This document shows positions 32,249 to 39,493 of a stretch of 57,591 nt of DNA, one piece after another. Made by a program: the position numbers and the translations under genes. Source of the DNA: a virus; the IMG/VR virus record IMGVR_UViG_3300042892_000963, positions 1 through 57,591 of that record; one strand, 5' to 3'. The notes under the pieces are model-generated. The model saw only the letters and a program-made list of their open reading frames with translations, searched no databases and was not told the DNA's origin. The first letter of the stretch is position 1. Every line of letters starts with the position of its first letter.

Positions 32249-33425
32249 GTATTGGATTATAAAACAGATTTTAGATCGCAAAGGTCCGGGATTTTGTTTA
32301 GAAAAATGGGGGACCAGTACTTTACATCTTAGCACAGGCCAAGAACACGGCTGTCACCATTGCGGTCCTGTAAAAATCGATCCTTCCGAATTAGAAAACC
32401 CAGCAGCGTTATTTAATCACAGCCATAAACAAACAGTTCGACAAGAAATGTTAGATGGCAAGATTCCACAAGAGTGTTCTTATTGTCATTTGTCAACAGG
32501 CATTCAGGATAGGATCATACAAAGTGGTTACACCTATAATTGGTTTAATCCGCATGCTAATTCAACCGTAAGTCATCCCCGATCATTAGAGGTTAGTTTT
32601 TCTACAGTGTGCAATCTTGCGTGTTCTTATTGCGGACCAACATTCAGTAGTAAGTGGCAATCAGAGATAGAAGTACAAGGGGAATATCCCAACGGCTATA
32701 ATAAAATACATATTAAGCCTATATTAGAAAGAGAACACAATCCGTATACAGAAGCGTTTTGGAAATACTGGAAAATTATTCATCCTAGTCTTAAACAACT
32801 TAGAATTACCGGAGGCGAGCCGCTGTTAAGTAAACATACGTTTACACTGATAGAAGAGGCTAAAAATATTCCGTTAACTATTAACACTAATTTAGCAGTT
32901 GATGATCATTTCATTGATAGATTCATCGATACTATACGGCATAAAAGAAATATCACAGTTGCGACCAGTGGAGAGGCACAAGGAAGTAAAGCTGAATATT
33001 CGAGGCACGGTCTTAAGTATAATCAATTCTTACGTAACCTTGCAAGGTTAAAAGAAGAATGCCCGCATGTAAAGTTACATATTATGAGCACCTATAATGT
33101 TTTATGTGTCAGCAGCTTTACTGATTTTTTAAAAGATGCAAAACAAGTTGATAATAAAATCTCGTTACATGTATCAAGACTAACACAGCCTAGCTTTCTT
33201 ACACACAAATTAATAACAGATTATAAAAAAGAAAGTTTAGAATATATTAAAAAAAACTTTTCAACAAACACCGTAAAAAGATTCGAGAATGTATTTTTTG
33301 ATGATACATATACTGATATGGTAAGTGAAAGAGATAAATTTAAATCATTTATCGCAGAATACGATAAACGAAGAGGATTAGATTTTTCAACAGTATTTCC
33401 AGAATATAAATTTTTAATTGAGTAA
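32238..33425 (+). CDS. Radical SAM protein with twitch/SPASM-like region
   Basis: A 395-residue radical S-adenosylmethionine enzyme. The 4Fe-4S motif C-x3-C-x2-C is in STVCNLACSYCGP (about 130), and the SAM-binding GGEP motif is in LRITGGEPLLSK (about 195). The N-terminal region has extra cysteines (HGCHHCGP, ECSYCHLS) that could hold auxiliary iron or zinc. Phage twitch-type radical SAM proteins are known but largely uncharacterised. Codon use is more AT-rich toward the 3' end than in neighbours. IscU/IscA/ErpA from this phage could supply its clusters. Confidence 0.85.
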   Translation: MNPKYWIIKQILDRKGPGFCLEKWGTSTLHLSTGQEHGCHHCGPVKIDPSELENPAALFNHSHKQTVRQEMLDGKIPQECSYCHLSTGIQDRIIQSGYTYNWFNPHANSTVSHPRSLEVSFSTVCNLACSYCGPTFSSKWQSEIEVQGEYPNGYNKIHIKPILEREHNPYTEAFWKYWKIIHPSLKQLRITGGEPLLSKHTFTLIEEAKNIPLTINTNLAVDDHFIDRFIDTIRHKRNITVATSGEAQGSKAEYSRHGLKYNQFLRNLARLKEECPHVKLHIMSTYNVLCVSSFTDFLKDAKQVDNKISLHVSRLTQPSFLTHKLITDYKKESLEYIKKNFSTNTVKRFENVFFDDTYTDMVSERDKFKSFIAEYDKRRGLDFSTVFPEYKFLIE

Positions 33426-33429
33426 AATT

Positions 33430-33672
33430 ATGACAGCTAGATATATGCTTGTGAGTTATGTTCAAAAGCCAAACGGTAAATGGGATGAGCTAACTGAATT
33501 TAGAAATAATGTTAGAATGAAACACCTTCAGACCGCAAAGGTCGTTTTAGATTTTAAAGAGAAAAAATGTGTCAAGAATGGTCTTAATCCGGAAGCCGGA
33601 TTTGACGATATGTTAGAATTTTATAAAAGAGTACTAGGGGATCAACTGACCCCCTACCTCCCTAAAGATTAA
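33430..33672 (+). CDS. Small conserved hypothetical protein
   Basis: An 80-residue protein (MLVSYVQKPNGKWDELTEFR, VVLDFKEKKCVK). The ATG at 33430 is preferred to TTG at 33418, which overlaps the radical SAM stop. Its 3' end meets the opposite-strand phoH with 4 nt overlap. Homologues lie near phoH in T4-like cyanophages. Function unknown. Confidence 0.7.
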   Translation: MTARYMLVSYVQKPNGKWDELTEFRNNVRMKHLQTAKVVLDFKEKKCVKNGLNPEAGFDDMLEFYKRVLGDQLTPYLPKD

Positions 33673-34409
33673 TCGTCGCCGTAGATTGCTAATATCTCCT
33701 TAACAGCTTCGTGACGTTCAACATCCTGCACATCAAATTTTACTAGATCCACATATCTGTGGCCCTGGAAGTTATTATACAATCCCAAAAATTCTAGTAA
33801 GCCATTGTTGCTAGGACGATCAGCCTGTTGTAGGTCTCCTGTAACTACCATCTTGCTGTTCTGTCCTAATCGTGTCAGCAGCATCTTCATCTGACTAGGT
33901 GTAGCATTCTGCATCTCATCAGCTACAACCACTGCGTTTTTAAAAGTTCTACCTCGCATATATGCCAAAGGACTGGTTTCTATCACTCCTTCTTTGATAA
34001 AATTTTCTATCTCTCTGGCGTTGAAATTTTCTGCGATTACATCAAATATTGGCTTGGTCCAAGGGGCCATTTTTTCATTTAGGTCCCCGGGCAAGAATCC
34101 GTGTTCTTCATCAACACTCACAGCAGGTCGAGTAATTATGATTTTATCTGCAGATCCGTACTTGAGTTGATCTATAGCCCACTGAACCGCCAGCATGGTT
34201 TTACCCGTACCGGCTGGACCGATAGCGAATACAATCATTTTATTGGGATCGTTTAGTTTAAGTAGATAAGTCTCTTGGCTTAGACTCTTGGGATAAATCT
34301 GTACTCTTCTGCGTTTTTCATTTAACCTATGATCAATATTTATTACGTTAGTTGGGAATCGTGGATCATATTGCTCTTTTTGCTGAACTTGCGCTCTTTT
34401 TCGCTTCAT
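33669..34409 (-). CDS. phoH: PhoH-like ATPase
   Basis: A 246-residue P-loop ATPase on the minus strand. Walker A IGPAGTGKTMLAVQWA, ITRPAVSVDEEHGFLPGD and VVADEMQNATPSQMKMLLTR are classic PhoH motifs, and MVVTGDLQQAD holds the sensor region. The basic N-terminus (MKRKRAQVQQKEQYD) precedes the ATPase. It is common in marine phages and in some hosts is phosphate-starvation-induced; the biochemical role is still debated. A strong CAGGAGG ribosome site lies upstream on its strand. Confidence 0.9.
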   Translation of the reverse strand: MKRKRAQVQQKEQYDPRFPTNVINIDHRLNEKRRRVQIYPKSLSQETYLLKLNDPNKMIVFAIGPAGTGKTMLAVQWAIDQLKYGSADKIIITRPAVSVDEEHGFLPGDLNEKMAPWTKPIFDVIAENFNAREIENFIKEGVIETSPLAYMRGRTFKNAVVVADEMQNATPSQMKMLLTRLGQNSKMVVTGDLQQADRPSNNGLLEFLGLYNNFQGHRYVDLVKFDVQDVERHEAVKEILAIYGDD

Positions 34410-34549
34410 ATAAGGTTAGCCCTCCTGTAAGTGTTAGGCACGGACCTCAAACCGTAGTGTCCGTGTCCGAACACATGTGTATTTAACCCCTGGCTCTAAA
34501 AGTTATGTGTTATGTTTGTATTTTGACGATAAATACAAAGGGAGATAAT
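34410..34549. promoter_or_regulatory. Divergent intergenic region between phoH and 34550
   Basis: A 140-nt non-coding stretch separates the leftward phoH from the rightward gene. It holds the phoH ribosome site, a 7-bp inverted repeat (CACGGAC at 34439-34445, GTCCGTG at 34459-34465), a minus-strand TTAAATAC box near 34480 and a plus-strand late box at 34528-34535. No tRNA or other RNA is evident. Confidence 0.55.
34528..34535 (+). promoter_or_regulatory. T4-type late promoter box
   Basis: GATAAATA (7 of 8 to TATAAATA), 14 nt before the ATG at 34550, with a GGGAGA ribosome site between. Confidence 0.6.
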
Positions 34550-35089
34550 ATGGCAGACATTAAAGATATCATCAGCAATATTGAACAGATCTACGGGTCT
34601 AACAACAGTCTACAACTGCTCAAAGACTTTGAGCGTGTGTTGGACGAATTAGATGTGTATGTGTTTGATAGTTGGATCGACGGCGAGCTTGTAGAAGGAC
34701 CAAAAGAAAGCAGATACTATGTGGAATGCACATTTATGTGGCCGCAAGATCAGCTTCCGGAACCTGCAGGCGGAAAAAGACTGCTAGAATACGGCTGTAG
34801 GGTACAGGTAGCAGAAAGTAAAATCGCTACAGTTCGAAAGATTAAAACTCCCGATGATATACGACCCGGCACACGTAAGGGTAAAATTGATCACAAAGAC
34901 ATATGGATGATCAAGATCAGCATGCCTAAGAAACTGATGAGCGACATCAACAGAGGCTACACAGAATTAGATAAAAACAAGATTGAAGACATCGTTAATG
35001 CTAATATCATTAATGGTTCGATTGATCCAGCAGAACAACAAGCACAGGATATGGCAAATGCACAACCAGCAGAACAACCAGCAGCTTAA
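34550..35089 (+). CDS. Late, probably structural protein of unknown function
   Basis: A 179-residue acidic protein. ADIKDIISNIEQIYGSNNSL at the N-terminus, a central mixed domain (YYVECTFMWPQDQLPEPAGG) and a Gln/Ala/Pro-rich tail (PAEQQAQDMANAQPAEQPAA). Late promoter and ribosome site place it with virion genes. The start at 34550 is chosen over 34505. Related proteins occur in T4-like aquatic phages, but I cannot assign a role. Confidence 0.7.
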   Translation: MADIKDIISNIEQIYGSNNSLQLLKDFERVLDELDVYVFDSWIDGELVEGPKESRYYVECTFMWPQDQLPEPAGGKRLLEYGCRVQVAESKIATVRKIKTPDDIRPGTRKGKIDHKDIWMIKISMPKKLMSDINRGYTELDKNKIEDIVNANIINGSIDPAEQQAQDMANAQPAEQPAA

Positions 35090-35810
35090 CGAAGGGCTAA
35101 GAGCCACTGACCTAAAAGAGATGGTCCATGATGTATTTGAAGTTGATTCATTTAGATCAAAAATGGGCGAAGATCAAGATGTCTGCGTGGTCAGCTTCAA
35201 GGTCAAAGATCGATCTCCTGCAAAGGATCTCATGGAGTTCATCGAAAAGGGCTATGAGTTTGTACTAGATGCAGATGTCAGCAGTGGTGAGGACAACAAC
35301 GGCGAATATTCTGTATTTGTGGAAATTAGTAGAACACCTAAACTGGCTGAACACATCCAGGAACTAACCTATGGTGTTAAGAGACTCACAGGACTAGATG
35401 ACTTTAAATTCAAATACTACAAACAAACTCATGTGCATGAAGCCAACACAGACAACCTCAAGGCCAAGATTCCTTCAAGTGTTAATGAATACAAAGAGTT
35501 TGTAAATCGAAACAGAACTGAGGATGTGAAAAAGTTCTTCAGCAAGACATTAATGGATGATCTTAGTCTTGACGGCAACGTGATAACTATAGTTAAGCCG
35601 TTCGGTTCTCAAGTGCGATTAGAAATCGTTAAAGACGGTAACACAGAATCTATCTTAGAAGGCATCACAGATGGATACAGTGTGGATCAAGCAGCTACCA
35701 GCGAAGCATTTTGGCTCACAAAGGTGCTAGGAGACTACACTATAAACAAAGTAGGTGACACATTCGTGTTCAACAACGGCGAACGTTCGATGTTATTAAA
35801 AAGGATCTGA
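35058..35810 (+). CDS. Hypothetical protein, probably late
   Basis: A 250-residue protein starting at ATG 35058, inside the previous gene's end (32-nt overlap), with AGGAT upstream. The frame extends upstream to 34983, but that would overlap more. Regions: LKEMVHDVFEVDSF, FVLDADVSSGEDNNGEYSVF, and a C-terminal beta domain (VGDTFVFNNGERSMLLKRI). No known family. It precedes the lysis cassette. Confidence 0.7.
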   Translation: MHNQQNNQQLNEGLRATDLKEMVHDVFEVDSFRSKMGEDQDVCVVSFKVKDRSPAKDLMEFIEKGYEFVLDADVSSGEDNNGEYSVFVEISRTPKLAEHIQELTYGVKRLTGLDDFKFKYYKQTHVHEANTDNLKAKIPSSVNEYKEFVNRNRTEDVKKFFSKTLMDDLSLDGNVITIVKPFGSQVRLEIVKDGNTESILEGITDGYSVDQAATSEAFWLTKVLGDYTINKVGDTFVFNNGERSMLLKRI

Positions 35811-35812
35811 TA

Positions 35813-36442
35813 ATGAGCTTTACATTTGATTTTACCAAAGCGCAGCTAAAAGAAATGCTGCCAAAGAATCCATATCTACAGAACTGGTATGATGCACTAG
35901 ATGCTATACTTCCAGAATATGATATCAATACACCGCAACGTGTAGCGGCCTTCTTGGCACAGTGCGCTCACGAAAGTGGTGGATTCGTGTTCCTTAAAGA
36001 AAATTTAAACTATAAAGCGGCCAGTCTTAGAAAAGTATTTCCCAAATACTTTCCAGACGATGCTATCGCAGCTGCCTACGCTAACAAGCCTGAAAAAATT
36101 GCCAACAGAGTTTATGCTAATCGTATGGGCAATGGCGCAGAAGAGTCGGGTGACGGATTTAAATACTGCGGTCGTGGACTTATCCAGTTAACTGGTAAAG
36201 ACAATTACACATTCTTTGCAGCCAGTATAGATGTGCCTGTTGAGGAAGCATCAGAATATCTGCAGACATTCGAAGGTGCTGTGCAAAGCGCCTGCTTCTT
36301 CTGGGATCAAAATAATCTCAACCAATGGGCAGATAAAGGTGACATTCTCACTCTAACTAAACGCATCAACGGTGGCACCATCGGCCTTGAGGATAGAATC
36401 AAACATTACGAACATGCTCTGCATATATTCGGAGCACACTAA
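35813..36442 (+). CDS. Endolysin, glycoside hydrolase family 19 (chitinase-like)
   Basis: A 209-residue lysozyme of the GH19 type that cleaves peptidoglycan glycan strands. Motifs: QRVAAFLAQCAHESGGFVFL with the catalytic Glu after AHE-SGGF, KYCGRGLIQLTGKDNY (the GRG-x-x-QLTG signature), and LTKRINGGTIGLEDR (NGG-x-x-G). No signal peptide, so it depends on a holin to reach the wall. It is the first gene of the lysis cassette. Confidence 0.9.
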   Translation: MSFTFDFTKAQLKEMLPKNPYLQNWYDALDAILPEYDINTPQRVAAFLAQCAHESGGFVFLKENLNYKAASLRKVFPKYFPDDAIAAAYANKPEKIANRVYANRMGNGAEESGDGFKYCGRGLIQLTGKDNYTFFAASIDVPVEEASEYLQTFEGAVQSACFFWDQNNLNQWADKGDILTLTKRINGGTIGLEDRIKHYEHALHIFGAH

Positions 36443-36444
36443 CG

Positions 36445-37065
36445 ATGTGGCAGATTCAATGGATCTTGTCACTGATTCCAGATAGTTTCTTCCTTTGGAT
36501 TACGTATATTCTGATAGCCATAGGAGTTGGTCTATACGTAGTCAGCAAATTAGTTACATGGCTTCCGTTAATAGCTCAGTACAAGCTGCCTGCCGAGCTG
36601 TCGGGTGTGTTGCTGTTGGTAATAGGTAGTTTTTTATTCGGCAGTTATGGAACAGAGATGGCGTGGAGAGAACGTGTAGCTGAACTAGAAGCAAAAGTTA
36701 AAGTTGCTGAAGAAAAAAGTCAGCAGGTCAACACAGTGATACAAGAAAAAATAGTTACGAAAATTAAAGTCGTAAAGGAAAATGTTTATGTCAACAGAGA
36801 AATTATCAAAGAAGTTGCGGGCAAGCAACTTGATGCTCAGTGTACTTTGCCTAAGTCTACTGTCAGCTTGCACGACAGCGCCAGTCGTAATGAAGTGGCC
36901 GGAGGTGCCGAGTCAACTGATGGAGCCCCCAGCGGCATTGAAGCCAGTAGGCTCCTCGACCGAGTCGTCGAAAACTACGGAAGCTGCCACGAAAACGCAG
37001 AAAAATTAAAGATGTGGCAAGAGTGGTATAGAGAGCAGAAGAAAATCTTCGAAAGCGTTAAATAA
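36445..37065 (+). CDS. Inner-membrane spanin (Rz-like)
   Basis: A 206-residue protein. It has N-terminal hydrophobic segments at about 14-34 (FFLWITYILIAIGVGLYVVS) and 50-68 (AELSGVLLLVIGSFLFG). A periplasmic coiled-coil region follows (RVAELEAKVKVAEEKSQQVN, then IVTKIKVVKENVYVN), and the C-terminus is charged. The layout fits a Gram-negative i-spanin, with the outer-membrane partner encoded in another frame inside it (36788-37009). Two hydrophobic segments instead of one is unusual. It would fuse inner and outer membranes in the last lysis step. Confidence 0.75.
   Translation: MWQIQWILSLIPDSFFLWITYILIAIGVGLYVVSKLVTWLPLIAQYKLPAELSGVLLLVIGSFLFGSYGTEMAWRERVAELEAKVKVAEEKSQQVNTVIQEKIVTKIKVVKENVYVNREIIKEVAGKQLDAQCTLPKSTVSLHDSASRNEVAGGAESTDGAPSGIEASRLLDRVVENYGSCHENAEKLKMWQEWYREQKKIFESVK
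36788..37009 (+). CDS. Outer-membrane spanin lipoprotein (Rz1-like), nested in the i-spanin gene
   Basis: A 73-residue protein entirely inside the i-spanin gene in the +1 frame. The basic start (MSTEKLSKKLRASNLM) and hydrophobic core LSVLCLSLLSAC form a lipoprotein signal with lipobox L-S-A-C. The mature part is short and Pro-rich (APVVMKWPEVPSQLMEPPA), the usual signature of Rz1. ATG at 36782 gives two more residues and is the alternative start. Mature protein starts at Cys, about residue 28. Confidence 0.8.
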   Translation: MSTEKLSKKLRASNLMLSVLCLSLLSACTTAPVVMKWPEVPSQLMEPPAALKPVGSSTESSKTTEAATKTQKN

Positions 37066-37089
37066 TAGGACATTAAGTAGGAGCGAGAA

Positions 37090-37653
37090 ATGGCATTGAT
37101 AGATTCAGTTTTAAATTTAATAAACAAACAACCCAAAGATCCGGACGCCCCTAAGCCTCCGGTGGGTTCACGTTCAGAGCGTGAAGCAAAATTAAAAGAC
37201 AAAGCGGGTATGGTTATTTCTATCTTTGCTTTGTTATTGGCAGTAAACGCATGGTACGGCGGCAAACTATCCAGCACAGTATTAAACAATACGCTAGGTG
37301 CTAACAATACATGGGCACAGTATCAAGCCAAAGCAGGTCGTGGTGTTAGCTACGAGATTGCGGCTAAGACCACTGCTGATCCAAAAGTCAAAGCAGAGTT
37401 CTTGGCTGAGAAAGAGCGCATGGATGTTGACAAGAAAGAAATTGCCGTTAAAGCAAGAGAAATGGAAGCCGCTCGTGAAGAAGCTAAAAAGTCTAGTCCA
37501 TGGATCGGTTATGCAAGTACAGCATATCAGTTAGCAATTGTTGTTCTATCTGCAAGTATTTTAGCAGTTAGTATGGCTATGTTCTGGGGAAGTTTTGCAG
37601 TAGCAGGATTTGGAATACTATTAAGTCTAAACGGCTTATTCTTGTGGTTCTAA
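37090..37653 (+). CDS. DUF4337-like membrane protein in the lysis cassette
   Basis: A 187-residue protein. A Pro/Asp-rich cytoplasmic N-terminus, a first membrane segment (AGMVISIFALLLAVNAWYGG, about 40-58), a central alpha-helical charged stretch (AEFLAEKERMDVDKKEIAVK) and two C-terminal membrane segments (about 140-187) match the DUF4337 architecture. It lies between spanin and holin, so a role in lysis or membrane remodelling is possible. The GGAGCGAG ribosome site is strong. Confidence 0.7.
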   Translation: MALIDSVLNLINKQPKDPDAPKPPVGSRSEREAKLKDKAGMVISIFALLLAVNAWYGGKLSSTVLNNTLGANNTWAQYQAKAGRGVSYEIAAKTTADPKVKAEFLAEKERMDVDKKEIAVKAREMEAAREEAKKSSPWIGYASTAYQLAIVVLSASILAVSMAMFWGSFAVAGFGILLSLNGLFLWF

Positions 37654-37679
37654 AATAAAGACAAATAGGAGCGAAAACT

Positions 37680-38183
37680 ATGTCAGAAGAAGTTAAAAGC
37701 GCAAGCGAATCAAAAAAAGAAGATTGGATGAATAGTAAATGGCGTCCAATGATGGGATGGATGTACATGTTAGTCTGTATGTTTGACATGATTGTGTTTC
37801 CGGTGCTGTGGAGTCTATTACAGACCATGACACAGACTCCTATCACACAATGGAATCCGCTAACACTACAAGGTGCTGGACTATTCCACATCGCGATGGG
37901 CGCGGTACTTGGTATTGCAGCATTTGGTCGTACACAAGAAAAAATGGCAGGAGCAAACAATGGCGGAGCACAAACATCAACACCCACACCAGCGTTTAGC
38001 CCTGCACCAGCAGCACCGATTACAACAGGCTTTGGTAGTAATTCAGCAACTGGAACAGGAACGTTTGCAGCACCGGCAACAGGATTTGGTGCCAACAGCT
38101 TTGCCAGCGCACCTAAACCAACAACCGCAGTAAGTAGCTCAGGCAAACCAATGCCTATGCAACCAGACCAACCAGAACTATAA
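37680..38183 (+). CDS. Holin-like protein (GTA-holin/3TM type)
   Basis: A 167-residue protein. An acidic N-terminal tail (about 20 residues) precedes KWRPMMGWMYMLVCMFDMIV, a hydrophobic hairpin (about 30-55), then LTLQGAGLFHIAMGAVLGIA (about 65-85) and GRTQEK. This order matches the GTA-type holin family. A long C-terminal Ala/Pro/Thr/Gly-rich tail (about residues 95-167) is unusual and probably disordered. It would control timing of endolysin access. Preceded by AGGAGCG. Confidence 0.7.
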   Translation: MSEEVKSASESKKEDWMNSKWRPMMGWMYMLVCMFDMIVFPVLWSLLQTMTQTPITQWNPLTLQGAGLFHIAMGAVLGIAAFGRTQEKMAGANNGGAQTSTPTPAFSPAPAAPITTGFGSNSATGTGTFAAPATGFGANSFASAPKPTTAVSSSGKPMPMQPDQPEL

Positions 38184-38195
38184 AAGGAGCAGGAT

Positions 38196-38318
38196 ATGTT
38201 AGATACATTATTTTGGGTAGCAGTAGGAGCATTCGTAGGATGGAATTTTCCGCAGCCTTTCTGGGCAAAGATTATTCAAGAAAAAATTCAGGCTATGATA
38301 GCTAAGAAAGGAGCATAA
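38196..38318 (+). CDS. Very small membrane protein in the lysis cassette
   Basis: A 40-residue protein from ATG 38196, with an AAAGGAGCAGGAT ribosome site. N-terminal hydrophobic segment (LDTLFWVAVGAFVGW) and basic C-terminus (IQAMIAKKGA). Its size and location are consistent with an antiholin or accessory lysis peptide. Function inferred from context. Confidence 0.65.
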   Translation: MLDTLFWVAVGAFVGWNFPQPFWAKIIQEKIQAMIAKKGA

Positions 38319-38319
38319 T

Positions 38320-38583
38320 ATGAAATTATTAACAACAGCAATTTTCGCAGGCATGATGGTTATTAGTACAGCAGCCTGTGCCAAAGAAGAACCAAAAAAA
38401 GCAACTCCGGTAGTAGCGGCTGAAGCCGATAAACCAAAGACTAAAAAAGTCTGTGTGGATCAGCAGGGCAAAGATGGCAAGCCTGTGATGGATGCCAAGA
38501 CCAAAAAACCGAAACAAAACTGCAAAGAAGTCAAAGTGCGTGAAAAGCATGAAGGTACCGCAGTACCTGAAAAGAAAAAATAA
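38320..38583 (+). CDS. Small Lys-rich lipoprotein
   Basis: An 87-residue protein. Signal peptide MKLLTTAIFAGMMVISTAAC ends in a lipobox-like STAAC, so Cys20 would be lipidated. The mature region is very lysine-rich (KTKKVCVDQQGKDGKPVMD) with two further Cys that could form a disulfide. It is last in the lysis cassette, before a terminator, and starts one base after the previous stop. It could be an additional outer-membrane or superinfection-related lipoprotein. Confidence 0.75.
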   Translation: MKLLTTAIFAGMMVISTAACAKEEPKKATPVVAAEADKPKTKKVCVDQQGKDGKPVMDAKTKKPKQNCKEVKVREKHEGTAVPEKKK

Positions 38584-38607
38584 AGCTCAGTAAATTTCTA
38601 ATTAAAT

Positions 38608-38637
38608 AAAAGGACTGCTTGACACAGTCCTTTTTTT
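38608..38637 (+). terminator. Rho-independent terminator overlapping a promoter
   Basis: Stem AAAAGGACTG (38608-38617) with CAGTCCTTTT (38625-38634), 7-nt loop CTTGACA, then more T. It ends the lysis operon. The loop contains the -35 hexamer of the following promoter. Confidence 0.85.
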
Positions 38638-38647
38638 ATCATATACT
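38619..38647 (+). promoter_or_regulatory. Sigma-70 promoter directing a leaderless dnaJ-like transcript
   Basis: TTGACA (38619-38624, in the terminator loop), 17-nt spacer through the T run, TATACT (38642-38647). The ATG at 38654 follows after 6 nt, so transcription should start at the ATG. This is identical geometry to 9265-9293. Confidence 0.8.
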
Positions 38648-38653
38648 ATATAC

Positions 38654-39493
38654 ATGGACTACTACGCAACCTTAGGAATACAAAGAAACGCCAGCGATGC
38701 CGAAATAAAAAAGGCATATCGAAGCATGGCCATGAAGTATCACCCGGATCGAGGAGGTGATGAAAAGAAATTCAAAGAAATTTCTCAGGCATACGAATAT
38801 CTCAGCGATCCCCAGAAAAAACAAATCATAGACCTCGGAGGTGATCCCAATGCACAACAAGGTGCAGGAGGATTTGGTCAGAGCCCATTTGAGTTCCATT
38901 TCAACTCAGGAAATATGAATGACATATTTGGTAATTTTGGGTTTGGTGGGTTTGGTCGACAGCCGCAGCGCAGAAATAGATCACTCAACGTTAATGTAGA
39001 AATTACATTAGAAGATGTGCTTAATGGCAAGGATTTCACTGCGGAAGTTTCTATACCCGGCAGAAACAAAATGATCAACATTCAGATACCCCCGGGCATA
39101 GAACACGGTCAGCAGATTAGATATGAAGGAATGGGCGATGACTCAATACCTAGTCTCAAGCCAGGAGATCTGTTAGTAAACATCGTGGTCAGAGAACACA
39201 GCAGGTATCGTCGTGAAGGCACATCGCTGATTATAGATCGAGAAGTCAATGTATGGGATGCCATACTAGGCGCCAGCATTGATATTCAGACATTAGACAA
39301 TAAAACACTATCCATAAAATTACCGCCGGGTACACAGCCAGACACAGTACTCAGCTGCAAAGGTGAAGGCTTGCCTAACATGCGCACACGGCAGCGAGGT
39401 AATATGTTAATACGGATAAAAGTATCAATACCAAAGATACTAAATCCTGAACAAATTAATTTAATACAACAGATCAAACAAGGAAATATCTAA
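38654..39493 (+). CDS. DnaJ/CbpA-like J-domain co-chaperone
   Basis: A 279-residue type-II Hsp40. The J domain (residues 2-65, DYYATLGIQRNASDAEIKKA) carries the HPD tripeptide at 30-32 in YHPDRGGD. A Gly/Phe region follows (QGAGGFGQSPFEFHFNSG), then two beta C-terminal substrate-binding domains (VEITLEDVLNG, IQIPPGIEHGQQIRYEGMGD). There is no Cys-rich zinc domain, so it is CbpA-like. It would stimulate host DnaK. Its start cannot be later because the J domain begins at residue 2. Overlaps clpA by one base (TAATG). Confidence 0.9.
   Translation: MDYYATLGIQRNASDAEIKKAYRSMAMKYHPDRGGDEKKFKEISQAYEYLSDPQKKQIIDLGGDPNAQQGAGGFGQSPFEFHFNSGNMNDIFGNFGFGGFGRQPQRRNRSLNVNVEITLEDVLNGKDFTAEVSIPGRNKMINIQIPPGIEHGQQIRYEGMGDDSIPSLKPGDLLVNIVVREHSRYRREGTSLIIDREVNVWDAILGASIDIQTLDNKTLSIKLPPGTQPDTVLSCKGEGLPNMRTRQRGNMLIRIKVSIPKILNPEQINLIQQIKQGNI

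Noticed and set aside
37577-38146. 189-codon minus-strand frame over the holin gene
   Set aside because: Mirror of the Ala/Pro/Thr-rich holin tail. The plus-strand gene has AGGAGCG and family resemblance.
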